From NCBI RefSeq assembly GCF_014647375.1, contig NZ_BMPB01000004.1, positions 186,001-250,000 of the forward strand: 64,000 nucleotides of DNA, written 5' to 3'. Positions 34,567 to 44,037 of this stretch are shown in pieces. Numbering within the stretch: position 1 is the stretch's first letter; every line of letters begins with the position of its first letter. The notes below the pieces were generated by a model. It had not been told where the DNA came from and made no database searches. It saw only the letters and a program-made list of their open reading frames with translations. The DNA comes from Parabacteroides faecis (lineage in GTDB: Bacteria; Bacteroidota; Bacteroidia; Bacteroidales; Tannerellaceae). A program made the position numbers and the translations under genes.

Positions 34567-36388
34567 ATATTTTTTATTATTGTGTTTTATTCTATTTGCC
34601 TGTTATGTAAAGGCAAATAGAATAGACACCGTTTATGTTTCGGATTTTGGTGTATTACCTAATACTTATGAGAATGTTGTAACGGGTTTACAGGAAGCGA
34701 TAAGAGCTTGTAAACAGACAGGTGCAAAAGTCTTGTGTTTTCCGAAAGGGCGCTATGATATCTGGCCGGAGGGTGCTGTTCGTGCTGAATATTTTATATC
34801 TAATACATCCACAGAAGAAGAGTGTCCTTCGAAAATAAAGACAGTAGGATTATTGTTTAAAGAGATGGAGGATCTTATTGTCGAAGGGAATGGCTCTTTG
34901 TTAATGTATCACGGGAAAATGATCACAATGGTACTGGACCATTGTAAAAATATACAGATCCGGAATATAAGTACAAACTTCCAGCGTCCGACAGCATCAG
35001 AGATTCGATATACCCGGGTTGCGACCGGAGAAACTGTCGTTACTTTACATCCGGATTCGTGGTATGAAATAGTGGACGGATATATAAATCTGTTTGGTGA
35101 AGGATGGAAGTCGAATCGTATTCATTGCAATGAATATGATGCGGAAAAGAAAACTTCCGTTTATACGAATGGTTGGAATGTCTTATCCAAATCAAAAGCA
35201 AAAGAACTGTCTCATGGGGTTGTAAGTTTTTCGACTCCTTCTGATTTTCATCCCAAAGAAGGGAATATATTAACTGCCCGCGATGTTATTCGTGACCAGG
35301 TCGGAATGTTTATACTGGAGAGTCGCGATATTGTTTTGCAGCATGTGAATATGCATTATATGCATGGTTTAGGTATTGTCAGTCAGTTTGTGAATAATAT
35401 CACTATGGACCATGTCAATTGTGTTCCGCCGGAAGGTAGTGGCAGGATACTTGCGGCATCTGCCGATATGATGCATTTTTCCGGGTGTAGTGGAATGATA
35501 AACATTTCGGATTGCCGTTATGAAGGTGCTCATGATGATCCGATAAATATACATGGTACCAATCTGAGGATCATGGAAAAAATGGATGCTAATACGTTAA
35601 GACTTCGTTTTATGCATGGACAGAGTTATGGTTTCGTTGCTTTTCATGAAGGAGATGAAGTCGCTTTTATCAGAGCCAAACGTATGGAACGTTATCAGAG
35701 GGCGAAGGTGCAGGAGGTTCGACGGGTATCAGACAGAGAGGTTATAGTGCGTCTGGATAATCCTGTTCCGGCAGATATAGAGTTTGGATTGGATTGTGTT
35801 GAGAATATGACTTGTACGCCGGAGGTTGAGATCCGTAACAGTTACTTTACCCGTACTTGTACGCGTGGGCTGTTAATTACAACCCCTCGTAAAGCCATTA
35901 TTGAAAATAACACTTTCGAGAAAACAGGTATGAGTGCGATCCTGATAGAGGGAGATGCTGAAGGCTGGTTCGAATCGGGGCCGGTCTGTGATATTTTGAT
36001 TCGGAATAATACTTTTATAGATTGTGCTTATCAGGGTGGTCCGGGTAATGCTGTTATTGCATTGAATCCTTCGAATACACAAATAGATCCTGATCGGCCC
36101 GTTCATAAAAACGTACGTATAGAAGATAATGAATTTCAGGTGTTTGATTATCCGATTCTTTATGCCAAAAGTACGAAGGGACTGGCGTTTAAGAATAATA
36201 CGGTTATCCGGACTAAAGATTTGCAACCGCGATCTTCTAATAAACAGGCCTTCTTCCTGAACGGTTGCAGTCAGGTCGTTATCGAAGGAACGAACTGGGA
36301 GGGAGATATTCTGTCTTCGGGGTTACATCTGGAAAATATGAAAAAGAAACATGTGAGGTTTTCTAAAGATATAACACTGGACAAATGA
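34553..36388 (+). CDS. GH110-like right-handed beta-helix alpha-1,3-galactosidase
   Basis: Exported 611-residue beta-helix protein. The ATG at 34553, which lies within the GH3 gene, gives the signal MSYTKYFLLLCFILFACYVK and is preferred over the TTG at 34538. The layout resembles GH110 alpha-1,3-galactosidases of Bacteroides (Gal110A/B): a DFGVLPNTYENV-type start, NIQIRNISTNFQRP, HVNMHYMHGLGI and GAHDDPINIHGT. The Asp328/Asp329 pair in that last motif is where this family keeps its catalytic acids. Known members act by inversion on blood-group-B or linear alpha-1,3-Gal epitopes. The sequence lacks DUF1565-type features. The stop overlaps the next start as ATGA. A different beta-helix glycosidase is the alternative. 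Confidence 0.77.
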   Translation: MSYTKYFLLLCFILFACYVKANRIDTVYVSDFGVLPNTYENVVTGLQEAIRACKQTGAKVLCFPKGRYDIWPEGAVRAEYFISNTSTEEECPSKIKTVGLLFKEMEDLIVEGNGSLLMYHGKMITMVLDHCKNIQIRNISTNFQRPTASEIRYTRVATGETVVTLHPDSWYEIVDGYINLFGEGWKSNRIHCNEYDAEKKTSVYTNGWNVLSKSKAKELSHGVVSFSTPSDFHPKEGNILTARDVIRDQVGMFILESRDIVLQHVNMHYMHGLGIVSQFVNNITMDHVNCVPPEGSGRILAASADMMHFSGCSGMINISDCRYEGAHDDPINIHGTNLRIMEKMDANTLRLRFMHGQSYGFVAFHEGDEVAFIRAKRMERYQRAKVQEVRRVSDREVIVRLDNPVPADIEFGLDCVENMTCTPEVEIRNSYFTRTCTRGLLITTPRKAIIENNTFEKTGMSAILIEGDAEGWFESGPVCDILIRNNTFIDCAYQGGPGNAVIALNPSNTQIDPDRPVHKNVRIEDNEFQVFDYPILYAKSTKGLAFKNNTVIRTKDLQPRSSNKQAFFLNGCSQVVIEGTNWEGDILSSGLHLENMKKKHVRFSKDITLDK

Positions 36389-38667
36389 GAAAAAATAGTA
36401 ATTTGTTGATGGCATTAGGCTTGTCTGCATTGAGTGTTTTCTTATTCTCATGCAATGATCTTAGTGATAGTGAACAACAATCGGAGGCAATCATACGGAA
36501 ACATACCATACGTTTTACCGAGCCTCCGAAACGGATCCCCAACCGTAATTCGGTAGATGCTCCTTTATTGGGGAATGGTTTTACCGGTGTTGCTTTAGCC
36601 GGTCCGCCCGAAGCACAAACCTTTTATGTGGCAAGAAATGATTTCTGGCGGTTGAAGTCGGCGTTAGATGAATCATATCCGTTGGTGTTAGGCAAAATTG
36701 AGTTGTCGATGCCGGCATTGAAAGGCGCCTCTTATCTGGTGGAGCAACAGTTGTACGATGCTACTACAACTGCCCGGTTTACAAAAGGCAATTTGTCTGT
36801 ATCTTATAAAACTTATATTTCAGCAGAAGAGGACTTATTGGTTCTTGAACTGGAAATGAATGGTGAAGACAGCGTGGAAGGGTACGTGAATCTATCCTTA
36901 CCGGGCGAGAAAGAAACAATAAATAATCCACCGTTAGAACGTGTTTTTCCTGATGAACGGGAGGTCGGCGTTACAAAGGAAGGAGTCTTTTATTTGTGGA
37001 GAGCTTTCGAAGATTCTGTTGACATTCCGACGAAAGCGGCTATGGCTTTACGTATGGGGCAGTCTTCCGATGGTAGTTTTGTGTTGAAGCCAGGTAAACC
37101 GGTTCGTCTGGTCTGTGCTTTCTCTAGTAACTTTAAAAGTAATGACTGTGTTGCTGATGTCATTAAACGAGTTGAAGATTGTTCTTTTACCCATTTAAAT
37201 GAGATTGAAAAGCATCATCAGGAATGGTGGAAAGATTATTGGCAGAAATCCTTTGTCAGTATACCGGATTCGGTAATAGAAAAGCAGTACTATCTGTCTC
37301 TCTATGGAATGGCCTCTTGTAGCCGTGATAAGGATTTTCCCCCTTCTATCTTCGGCACCTGGATTACCCGGGAACGTCCTAACTGGAACGGTGACTACCA
37401 TTTGAATTATAATCATATGGCTCCCTATTACGGTTTGTATTCATCCAACCGTATCGAACAGGCCGATCCGTATTATATGCCAATGCTTGCCCAGATAGCC
37501 CGTGGTAATTATTATTCAGAAGAAGTAACAGGTATTTCCGATGGCATCTTATTACCGGTAGGAGCAGGGCCGTTAGGTATCGAAACGACCCGTCGTTCTC
37601 CCTTTATGGATACTTATTTTAAAGGTTGGATCGATGGAAAGCTGGTGGAGGATGAAGGTTTCTTCATGGGACAGAAGAGCAACTCTTCTTATGCGGTTGT
37701 CAATATGTCGATGCAGTTTTACCGGACCTGGGATAAAGAATATACCCGGAAAGTATATCCGTTCGTGAAGGGTGTTGCTGCTTTCTGGGAAAAATATCTG
37801 ACTCTTGAAGGAGATCGCTATGTCATCTATAATGATGCCATCCACGAAGGCACGGTAGGAACAATGAACCCGATCCTGTCTTTGGGATTGGTTCGGATGG
37901 TCATGCAGACAGTATCGGATATGAGTTCTTTTTTAGGTGTCGATGAAGATAAAAGAGAGCAATGGGCATTTATTAAAGATCATATGTCCGATTATCCGCT
38001 ACAGGAGCGGAACGGAAAAACAGTCTTTCGCTATACGGAGAAAGGTACGGATTGGTGGGGCGATAATACCTTGGGGATACAGCATATTTATCCGGCAGGG
38101 CAGATCGGCTTGAATTCAGATCCGCAACTGTTGCAGATTGCACATAATACAGTCGATGAAATGCGACGTTGGTCCGATTTCAACGGAACGAACAGCTTTT
38201 TCCCGGCGGCCGTACGGATAGGATATGATCCGGACAGCATCCTGGTTCATCTGAATGCTTATTCCCGCCATACGTATCCGAACGGATTCCAGCTGGATAA
38301 TCCGCACGGTATCGAAAATTGGAGCACTGTCCCCAATACGATCAATGAGATGCTTTGTATGGGACATCAGGATATTGTCCGTGTTTTTCCGGTCTGGCCG
38401 CGTGAGAAAGATGCTTCTTTCCATCAGATACGGGTAGAGGGTGCTTTTCTGGTATCCGCAGAATTGAAAAATAAAGAGGTTACTTCCCTTACCATAGTGA
38501 GTGAACAAGGACGACCGTTGACTTTATTGAATCCCTGGAAACAAAAGAAAGTCCGGATGGAAGTCCGGAAGTCCGGCCAGCTGCTGGATGAAAAAGAACT
38601 GGAAGACGATGTTTTTCATTTGGAAACTTTACCGGGTACAAGTTATTTATTTGTAGTAAGTGATTGA
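36385..38667 (+). CDS. GH95-like (alpha/alpha toroid) glycosidase, lipoprotein
   Basis: Lipoprotein (signal MRKNSNLLMALGLSALSVFL, lipobox LFSC) of 760 residues. The N-terminal domain has DAPLLGNGFTGVALAGPPE, the 'leading Gly' motif of GH95/GH65 enzymes. A helical toroid follows (LSLYGMASCSRDKDFPPS, NWNGDYHLNYNHMAPYYGLY, FMGQKSNSSYAVVNMSMQF). WNGDYHLNYN corresponds to the GH95 segment lining the active site. Characterised GH95 members are alpha-L-fucosidases or alpha-L-galactosidases; this one is divergent, so a related toroid activity is possible. It is coupled to GH110 by a 4-base ATGA overlap. An alpha-galactosidase beside a possible fucosidase would suit trimming of blood-group-like termini. 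Last gene of the operon. Confidence 0.7.
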   Translation: MRKNSNLLMALGLSALSVFLFSCNDLSDSEQQSEAIIRKHTIRFTEPPKRIPNRNSVDAPLLGNGFTGVALAGPPEAQTFYVARNDFWRLKSALDESYPLVLGKIELSMPALKGASYLVEQQLYDATTTARFTKGNLSVSYKTYISAEEDLLVLELEMNGEDSVEGYVNLSLPGEKETINNPPLERVFPDEREVGVTKEGVFYLWRAFEDSVDIPTKAAMALRMGQSSDGSFVLKPGKPVRLVCAFSSNFKSNDCVADVIKRVEDCSFTHLNEIEKHHQEWWKDYWQKSFVSIPDSVIEKQYYLSLYGMASCSRDKDFPPSIFGTWITRERPNWNGDYHLNYNHMAPYYGLYSSNRIEQADPYYMPMLAQIARGNYYSEEVTGISDGILLPVGAGPLGIETTRRSPFMDTYFKGWIDGKLVEDEGFFMGQKSNSSYAVVNMSMQFYRTWDKEYTRKVYPFVKGVAAFWEKYLTLEGDRYVIYNDAIHEGTVGTMNPILSLGLVRMVMQTVSDMSSFLGVDEDKREQWAFIKDHMSDYPLQERNGKTVFRYTEKGTDWWGDNTLGIQHIYPAGQIGLNSDPQLLQIAHNTVDEMRRWSDFNGTNSFFPAAVRIGYDPDSILVHLNAYSRHTYPNGFQLDNPHGIENWSTVPNTINEMLCMGHQDIVRVFPVWPREKDASFHQIRVEGAFLVSAELKNKEVTSLTIVSEQGRPLTLLNPWKQKKVRMEVRKSGQLLDEKELEDDVFHLETLPGTSYLFVVSD

Positions 38668-38683
38668 TTAATATACTTTTCAT

Positions 38684-38750
38684 GCTTGCAGGTGTACTGA
38701 TTTGTTTTAATATCTGTTTTTAGCCAGTCCCTGCAAGCTTTATCTTTTTC
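38684..38750 (+). terminator. Probable terminator of the GH43-GH95 operon
   Basis: Perfect 9-bp inverted repeat GCTTGCAGG (38684-38692) and CCTGCAAGC (38730-38738) followed by TTTATCTTTTT. The 37-nt loop is long for an intrinsic terminator, hence moderate confidence. Confidence 0.5.
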
Positions 38751-38782
38751 GTTATTTCTTATTTATATGTTATTTATTTGCC

Positions 38783-38790
38783 TATTTTTG
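38783..38790 (+). promoter_or_regulatory. Candidate -7 box for the first ECF sigma gene
   Basis: TATTTTTG matches TAnnTTTG and lies 45 bp before the sigma ATG. There is no clear TTG at the -33 distance, so the match is partial. Confidence 0.35.
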
Positions 38791-38835
38791 CGCGAAAAGG
38801 GATACGAGATGATTTAATGAAAAAGCTATACCACC

Positions 38836-39384
38836 ATGATCATCAATGAAAGAACATTCAAAGATGTATATAATGACTATTTTGAAACTATATGCCGCTT
38901 CCTGAATTACTATACCCGTGATTATCAGGTGATAGAGGAAGTGGTGCAGGATGTTTTTGTCTGTTTGTGGGAGGACTATGAAGGACAAGAAATACAATAT
39001 ATCAAGACTTTTTTATATAACAGTGCCCGTAACCGGATGCTGAATTATTTACGTGATGAAGATAATCATACTGTTTTATTAGAGAAGTGGGCCCGTATTG
39101 AATTAGAGAAAAACGAATCGGTCGATTGTGTGGACCGTGAGTTATTTTATCAACTATTACAAGCTGCTGTCGGATCTTTACCTGAAAAGTGCCGGGAGAT
39201 ATTTATCCTGAGCCGTGAAGAACAATTAAGCTATAAAGAAATAGCTGATGTAAAGGAAATCTCCGTAAAGACTGTCGAGAATCAGATGGGTATTGCATTA
39301 AAAAAGATCCGTGAATACATAGCAGCTCATTCTGATGAATCGGTGATGATCATTTTACTTTCCCTTTTATCAAAGAATTACTGA
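38836..39384 (+). CDS. ECF-type RNA polymerase sigma-70 factor, module 1
   Basis: Sigma factor of 182 residues, usual for Bacteroidetes ECF sigmas that control SusC/D loci. Region 2 is visible at about 15-80 (YFETICRFLNYYTRDYQVIE, QDVFVCLWEDY) and region 4 at about 115-170 (LPEKCREIFILSREEQLSYK, EIADVKEISVKTVENQMG, a helix-turn-helix). By analogy with known pairs, the FecR protein encoded 141 bp downstream holds it inactive until the cognate SusC signals substrate. It is the first gene of a sigma-FecR-SusC-SusD set. Confidence 0.95.
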   Translation: MIINERTFKDVYNDYFETICRFLNYYTRDYQVIEEVVQDVFVCLWEDYEGQEIQYIKTFLYNSARNRMLNYLRDEDNHTVLLEKWARIELEKNESVDCVDRELFYQLLQAAVGSLPEKCREIFILSREEQLSYKEIADVKEISVKTVENQMGIALKKIREYIAAHSDESVMIILLSLLSKNY

Positions 39385-39525
39385 CATAAGTTTACTTGGT
39401 TTTTTGTGAAGTAACACTTCTTTTGGGTGGTTGGATGGCATATATTTCAATTTATTTATAAAATAATTTATAGGGCTTTGGGGGTTTTAGGGGGATTTAT
39501 GTGTCAACTAACAAAGAACAAGAAA

Positions 39526-40536
39526 ATGAACGAGCAACAAATACCATATGAACTACTGGCTAAATACTTATCCCGACAGTGTACATTGTCTGAGAGGGAG
39601 AAAGTAAATCATTGGCTGAATGAAGATTCCGAACATCGTCTTCTACTGAATAAATTGCAGCAGCAATGGGAAGGTGTACGGGTGAATGCCTCTTCGTATG
39701 TGATACCCGACAAAGTCGAAGTTTGGGGGAAGATACAGGATCGTATCCGTCATAAAGTAAAACAGGTCCCGTTGTATTCCCGCTCACTATTGATCCGCAT
39801 CTCCGGTATTGCAGCTGCTATAGCTTTGATTCTTGGATTTTCTTTGTCTTTTTTATTTAATAGTCAAAAAGATTCCTGGCAGGCATCTCAGTTTGAAAAT
39901 GTAATTATGGCTCCTTCTGGGCAGAAAACCCAACTTGTTCTTCCTGATGGTACACTTGTCTGGTTAAATTCCGGGTCGCGTTTGTCCTATAATTATCAAT
40001 ATAGTACGCATGACCGTATTGTCAATCTGGAAGGAGAAGCCTTCTTTGACGTTAAAAAAGATACTCAATATCCTTTTATAGTCAAGACGGGTACTGTGGA
40101 TGTAAAAGTGCATGGTACGGCATTCAACGTCAGTGCTTATACAGATGAAGAGGCCATAAAGGTCGCTTTGCTTCGAGGGAAGGTTAGCTTGCTGTCGGCC
40201 GAAAATCAAAATTTGCTGACCTATTTGTCTCCTGATCAGGAAGCTATAGTTTCTAAAAAGAGTTTGTCCTGCCGGGTTGAATCTTGTGATGCGGAGATCG
40301 AAGCGAGCTGGCATCACAATCTTTTAAAGTTTGATGGTGATCCTGTAGAAGAAGTTTGGAAGAAACTGGGACGTTGGTATGGAGTAGATATTACGTTATC
40401 GAATGTAGACGTCTCAAAATCTTATTGGTTTACAATTAAGACGGAATCATTAACAGAATTATTAGAGATGATCAATAAAATTTCTCCAATAGAGTATAAA
40501 CTAGACGGAAAGGAGGTGACGATCAGATATAAATAG
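39526..40536 (+). CDS. FecR-family anti-sigma factor, module 1
   Basis: Inner-membrane anti-sigma factor of 336 residues. I place the start at the ATG at 39526, where MNEQQIPYELLAKYLSRQ begins the cytoplasmic sigma-binding segment. An earlier in-frame ATG would add 33 residues unlike the family. Residues about 88-111 form one membrane helix (ISGIAAAIALILGFSLSFLF). The periplasmic FecR domain follows (APSGQKTQLVLPDGTLVWLN, LEGEAFFDVKKD, VHGTAFNVSAY), then the C-terminal DUF4974-like domain that contacts the SusC STN domain. Pairs with the sigma at 38836. Confidence 0.93.
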   Translation: MNEQQIPYELLAKYLSRQCTLSEREKVNHWLNEDSEHRLLLNKLQQQWEGVRVNASSYVIPDKVEVWGKIQDRIRHKVKQVPLYSRSLLIRISGIAAAIALILGFSLSFLFNSQKDSWQASQFENVIMAPSGQKTQLVLPDGTLVWLNSGSRLSYNYQYSTHDRIVNLEGEAFFDVKKDTQYPFIVKTGTVDVKVHGTAFNVSAYTDEEAIKVALLRGKVSLLSAENQNLLTYLSPDQEAIVSKKSLSCRVESCDAEIEASWHHNLLKFDGDPVEEVWKKLGRWYGVDITLSNVDVSKSYWFTIKTESLTELLEMINKISPIEYKLDGKEVTIRYK

Positions 40537-40570
40537 GAAAGTCTTTTTAGACGTATTCTGCCTTATGCGT

Positions 40571-40605
40571 AAAAGGCACAGAGACCCCTAATCTCCATGC
40601 CTTTT
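40571..40605 (+). terminator. Hairpin after the first FecR gene, terminator-like
   Basis: AAAAGGCA (40571-40578) pairs with TGCCTTTT (40598-40605), extended inside by GAGA (40581-40584) and TCTC (40592-40595). The T-run is short. It would separate the regulator genes from the SusC transcript. Confidence 0.5.
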
Positions 40606-40626
40606 GAAATATATATGCTTGTGCTT

Positions 40627-40654
40627 TTATTCTGCCTAAAATTAGACAGAATAA
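40627..40654 (+). promoter_or_regulatory. 28-bp interrupted palindrome upstream of the second SusC
   Basis: TTATTCTG (40627-40634), inner self-complementary CTAAAATTAG (40636-40645) and CAGAATAA (40647-40654) make a dyad with one mismatched pair. No TAnnTTTG box lies between it and the SusC start, so this region may hold the ECF-sigma-dependent promoter or an operator. Confidence 0.45.
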
Positions 40655-40713
40655 CTAATTGATATATAAAGGCAAAGATATAATATATTTTATAATCTTA
40701 AAGCTATTACATA

Positions 40714-43700
40714 ATGTTTAAATTAAGAAGGAAGTTAATTCCGCTTTTACTTACGTTATTTATATTTAATTCTACTTATGCCCAAAGTGAAAAAATTGAT
40801 TTATCAGTAAAAAATGAATCGCTTCGGCAGTTAATTAAACAAATAGAAACAAAAACAGATTACACCTTTATGCTGGACCAGACAGTAGATCAGTCACAAA
40901 AGGTTTCTGTGGATGCTCGTCAGGAAAGTCTGGATGCTATTTTGAAAAAAGCTTTTGCGGGAAAACAAATCAGTTATGAAGTGGTTGGAAAACAGATTAT
41001 TCTGAAAATATCACGTAACAGTCAAAGTAATCAATCGCGAAAAATTAGTGGAACAGTTAAAGATCAGAATGGAGAACCTGTCATCGGAGCGAATGTCTCT
41101 GTAAAAGGGACAACCGTTGGAACTATCACTGATATCGATGGTAATTTTATGTTAGAGGCTCCTACTGATGTTGTGATCCAGATTTCTTATATAGGATATG
41201 TTACTCAGGAAATTAGTTTAGGAAATAAAGATCGTTTGAATGTTCTGTTGAAAGAGGATTTACAAGCATTGGATGAAATCGTTATTATCGGTTACGGAAC
41301 TGCTAAAAGAAAAGATTTTACAGGTTCTGTATCTTCTGTCAAGTTGGAAAATTCACCGATATCATTGGCGACAAATACAAATGCTTTGGAGTCTTTGAAA
41401 GGAAATGTGACCGGACTTGATATTGGTGCGACAAATTCAGCAGGAGGAACTCCTACTATGCAGATTCGCGGACAAAATTCCATATCCGGCTCAAACGATC
41501 CGCTGGTGGTAGTGGATGGTGTTATATTTATGGGAAGTATTAATGATATTAACCCCAATGATATAGCATCTTATGACGTATTGAAAGATGCTACTTCCGC
41601 TGCTGCATACGGTTCTCGTTCTGCTAATGGAGTAATTATTATTACAACTAAAAAAGGTAAGCAAGGTAAGCCGGTCATCCATTTTAATGCAAGAGGAAGC
41701 ATGCAGTCATGGCATCTTAAACCAGAATTGATGAATGGTGAACAATGGCTTGATGCTACGGCCGCTGCGAACGGATATTCTGATTATAGTTTTTTGGTAC
41801 CTCAGGAAGAAATAAACATGAATTCCGGAAAAGAAATAGATTGGTTGGATGAAATTTCACGAACTGGATGGACCCAGGATTATCAGGCGGCAGTATCCGG
41901 AGCCGGTGATAGGATGAACTACTATTTATCAGCTTCCTATACAGAGAGTGGAGGCGTAATAAAAGGTGATGATTATGAACGTGTCTCAATATTGGGAAAA
42001 ATAGATACTGATATTACAAGTTGGTTGCAGATAGGTCTTGATGCAGCATATACCAGAACTGATTATTCCGGTATTGGAGCTAATATTTGGTCAGCTACGA
42101 TCTTATCTCCGTATGCTATGATGTACAGGCCGAATGGTATGCTTGAGGCTATTCCTGACGGTACGCGCGGTAGAGGCAATCCTTTGTGGGGGATCGATGA
42201 CGAATCAAAGAAAGAAAATGTGGATCTTCGTGATAATCTTCGTGCGAATGCGTATGCAGTGGTCAAATGTCCGTGGATTTCCGGTTTAAGCTACCGTTTC
42301 AATTATGCAGGAAATCTTAATTACAGAAAGAACGGTGATTTTACTCATGAGTCATACAATGTTCCGGCCGGGTCGTATGATGATGACTCCCGCTATTCTG
42401 TTGCTACTCAAAATAGTTATTTAAGTAGTGCCGGAGGTAGCATTGCAAATGAAAGAACAACCAGTTATGTGATTGACAATATTTTAAATTATAACCAGAC
42501 ATTTGGAAAACATAATATTGATCTGACCGCAGTTGCAACTCGTGACTACCAGAAGTTTGAATCCCAGACTTTATCAGGTAGTGATTTTGCAGCGAACGGG
42601 AATACAGCTTTAGGTTTAAATGGTCTCCATTATGCGTCTACTCAAAAAATATCATTAAATAACTGGAAAAGAACGAATATAGGGTATTTTGGACGAGCTT
42701 CTTATTCGTTTGGTGACACTTACTACATGACAGCTTCTTATAGAAGAGACGGTTCGTCTGTTTTTGGTGCAAATAATAAATGGGGTAATTTCTGGGCCAT
42801 AGGTACAGCCTGGCGTATGACCAATGAACCATTTGTAAAAAGTGTAGAATTTCTTGATGACATGAAGCTAAAACTGTCGTGGGGAAAAAACGGGAACCAG
42901 GGATTGACACAATATTCAACATTGTCGCAGGTAGTAACAGGTCATTCCGGAGGTATATATTATCCATTTGGTAATTCGGGAAAACCTTCATACGGTATTA
43001 ACCAGAATACTATAGGTAATTCAAACTTAGGATGGGAAACGACTGAGGCATGGAATATGGGATTTGAATCAACCTGGCTGAATAGTCGTTTATTCGTCGA
43101 TGTAGATGTGTATTTATCTAAAACATATGATCAGATTTTTTCTCGCTCGATTCCAGTAATGACTGGATTTGGTAGTATGTACTCTTCCATGGGTGAAGTA
43201 AAAAACAGGGGAGTAGAAGCTACTGTACGGACTGTCAATATTCAGAATAAGGAATTTAACTGGACTACAGGATTGACATTTTGGCTGAATCGTAATAAGC
43301 TGGTTCACTTGTATGGAGAAGACCTTGATGGCGACGGAAAGGAAGATGATGATATCGGAAATAGTCTGTTTATAGGTGAATCGATACATTCTATTTTTGG
43401 ATATGAACAGGATGGAATTGTCCAGACAAATGATACTGAATATATGGAAGCCAATGGTGTTTCTGCAGGAACTCCTAAGTATGTGGATAAAAATAATGAT
43501 GGTGTGATCAATGAAAAAGACCGTTCTGTAATAGGAAATAAGGCACCGAATTTCAAACTGAATTTAAGTAATACGTTACAGTATAAAAACTGGGAGTTGT
43601 ATGTGATGATTGCCGGAGTGTTCGGAGGTAACGGTTATTATCAGGCAGGAAATACAAATGCTTATATAACCGGAGGTGATAGGCAGTGGTTTGCTTCGAA

Positions 43701-44019
43701 TGGTTTGTATATACCTTATTGGACAGAGGCAAATCCGAGTAATAAATATCCGGCTGCAACTTTTACAGGAGATAGTTATTTTCTTGGTTTGCAAAACCGG
43801 GCTTATGTACGTTTACAGGATGTAACGCTTTCGTATACATTCAACCAGCCATGGGTGAAGAATATGGGTATTAATAATTTTAAGTTGTTTATTACAGGGA
43901 AAAACCTGGCTACAATTACCGGCTGGGATGGCGGTGATCCGGAAACCGGTAGTACAGCATTAAGTCAGACATATCCGATAATGACGAACGTTTCTTTTGG
44001 TTTGAATTTGAGTTTCTAA
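40714..44019 (+). CDS. SusC-like TonB-dependent outer-membrane receptor, module 1
   Basis: TonB-dependent oligosaccharide transporter of 1101 residues. The signal peptide is MFKLRRKLIPLLLTLFIFNS with cleavage near TYAQ. The STN domain (about 25-95) signals to the FecR protein. A CarboxypepD_reg-like domain follows from about 110 (VKDQNGEPVIGANVSVKG), then the TonB box DEIVIIGYG from residue 187, a plug (ATSAAAYGSRSANGVIIITT) and the barrel, ending in FGLNLSF. An EDLDGDGKEDD loop in the barrel is typical of SusC proteins. SusD follows after 18 bp. Substrate unknown; the GH106 enzyme downstream suggests a rhamnose-containing glycan. Confidence 0.96.
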   Translation: MFKLRRKLIPLLLTLFIFNSTYAQSEKIDLSVKNESLRQLIKQIETKTDYTFMLDQTVDQSQKVSVDARQESLDAILKKAFAGKQISYEVVGKQIILKISRNSQSNQSRKISGTVKDQNGEPVIGANVSVKGTTVGTITDIDGNFMLEAPTDVVIQISYIGYVTQEISLGNKDRLNVLLKEDLQALDEIVIIGYGTAKRKDFTGSVSSVKLENSPISLATNTNALESLKGNVTGLDIGATNSAGGTPTMQIRGQNSISGSNDPLVVVDGVIFMGSINDINPNDIASYDVLKDATSAAAYGSRSANGVIIITTKKGKQGKPVIHFNARGSMQSWHLKPELMNGEQWLDATAAANGYSDYSFLVPQEEINMNSGKEIDWLDEISRTGWTQDYQAAVSGAGDRMNYYLSASYTESGGVIKGDDYERVSILGKIDTDITSWLQIGLDAAYTRTDYSGIGANIWSATILSPYAMMYRPNGMLEAIPDGTRGRGNPLWGIDDESKKENVDLRDNLRANAYAVVKCPWISGLSYRFNYAGNLNYRKNGDFTHESYNVPAGSYDDDSRYSVATQNSYLSSAGGSIANERTTSYVIDNILNYNQTFGKHNIDLTAVATRDYQKFESQTLSGSDFAANGNTALGLNGLHYASTQKISLNNWKRTNIGYFGRASYSFGDTYYMTASYRRDGSSVFGANNKWGNFWAIGTAWRMTNEPFVKSVEFLDDMKLKLSWGKNGNQGLTQYSTLSQVVTGHSGGIYYPFGNSGKPSYGINQNTIGNSNLGWETTEAWNMGFESTWLNSRLFVDVDVYLSKTYDQIFSRSIPVMTGFGSMYSSMGEVKNRGVEATVRTVNIQNKEFNWTTGLTFWLNRNKLVHLYGEDLDGDGKEDDDIGNSLFIGESIHSIFGYEQDGIVQTNDTEYMEANGVSAGTPKYVDKNNDGVINEKDRSVIGNKAPNFKLNLSNTLQYKNWELYVMIAGVFGGNGYYQAGNTNAYITGGDRQWFASNGLYIPYWTEANPSNKYPAATFTGDSYFLGLQNRAYVRLQDVTLSYTFNQPWVKNMGINNFKLFITGKNLATITGWDGGDPETGSTALSQTYPIMTNVSFGLNLSF

Positions 44020-44037
44020 ATTTTACTTTATAAAACA

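Noticed and set aside
39427-39525. 33-codon extension of the first FecR gene
   Set aside because: The extra residues do not resemble the FecR N-terminus, while MNEQQIPYELL at 39526 does.
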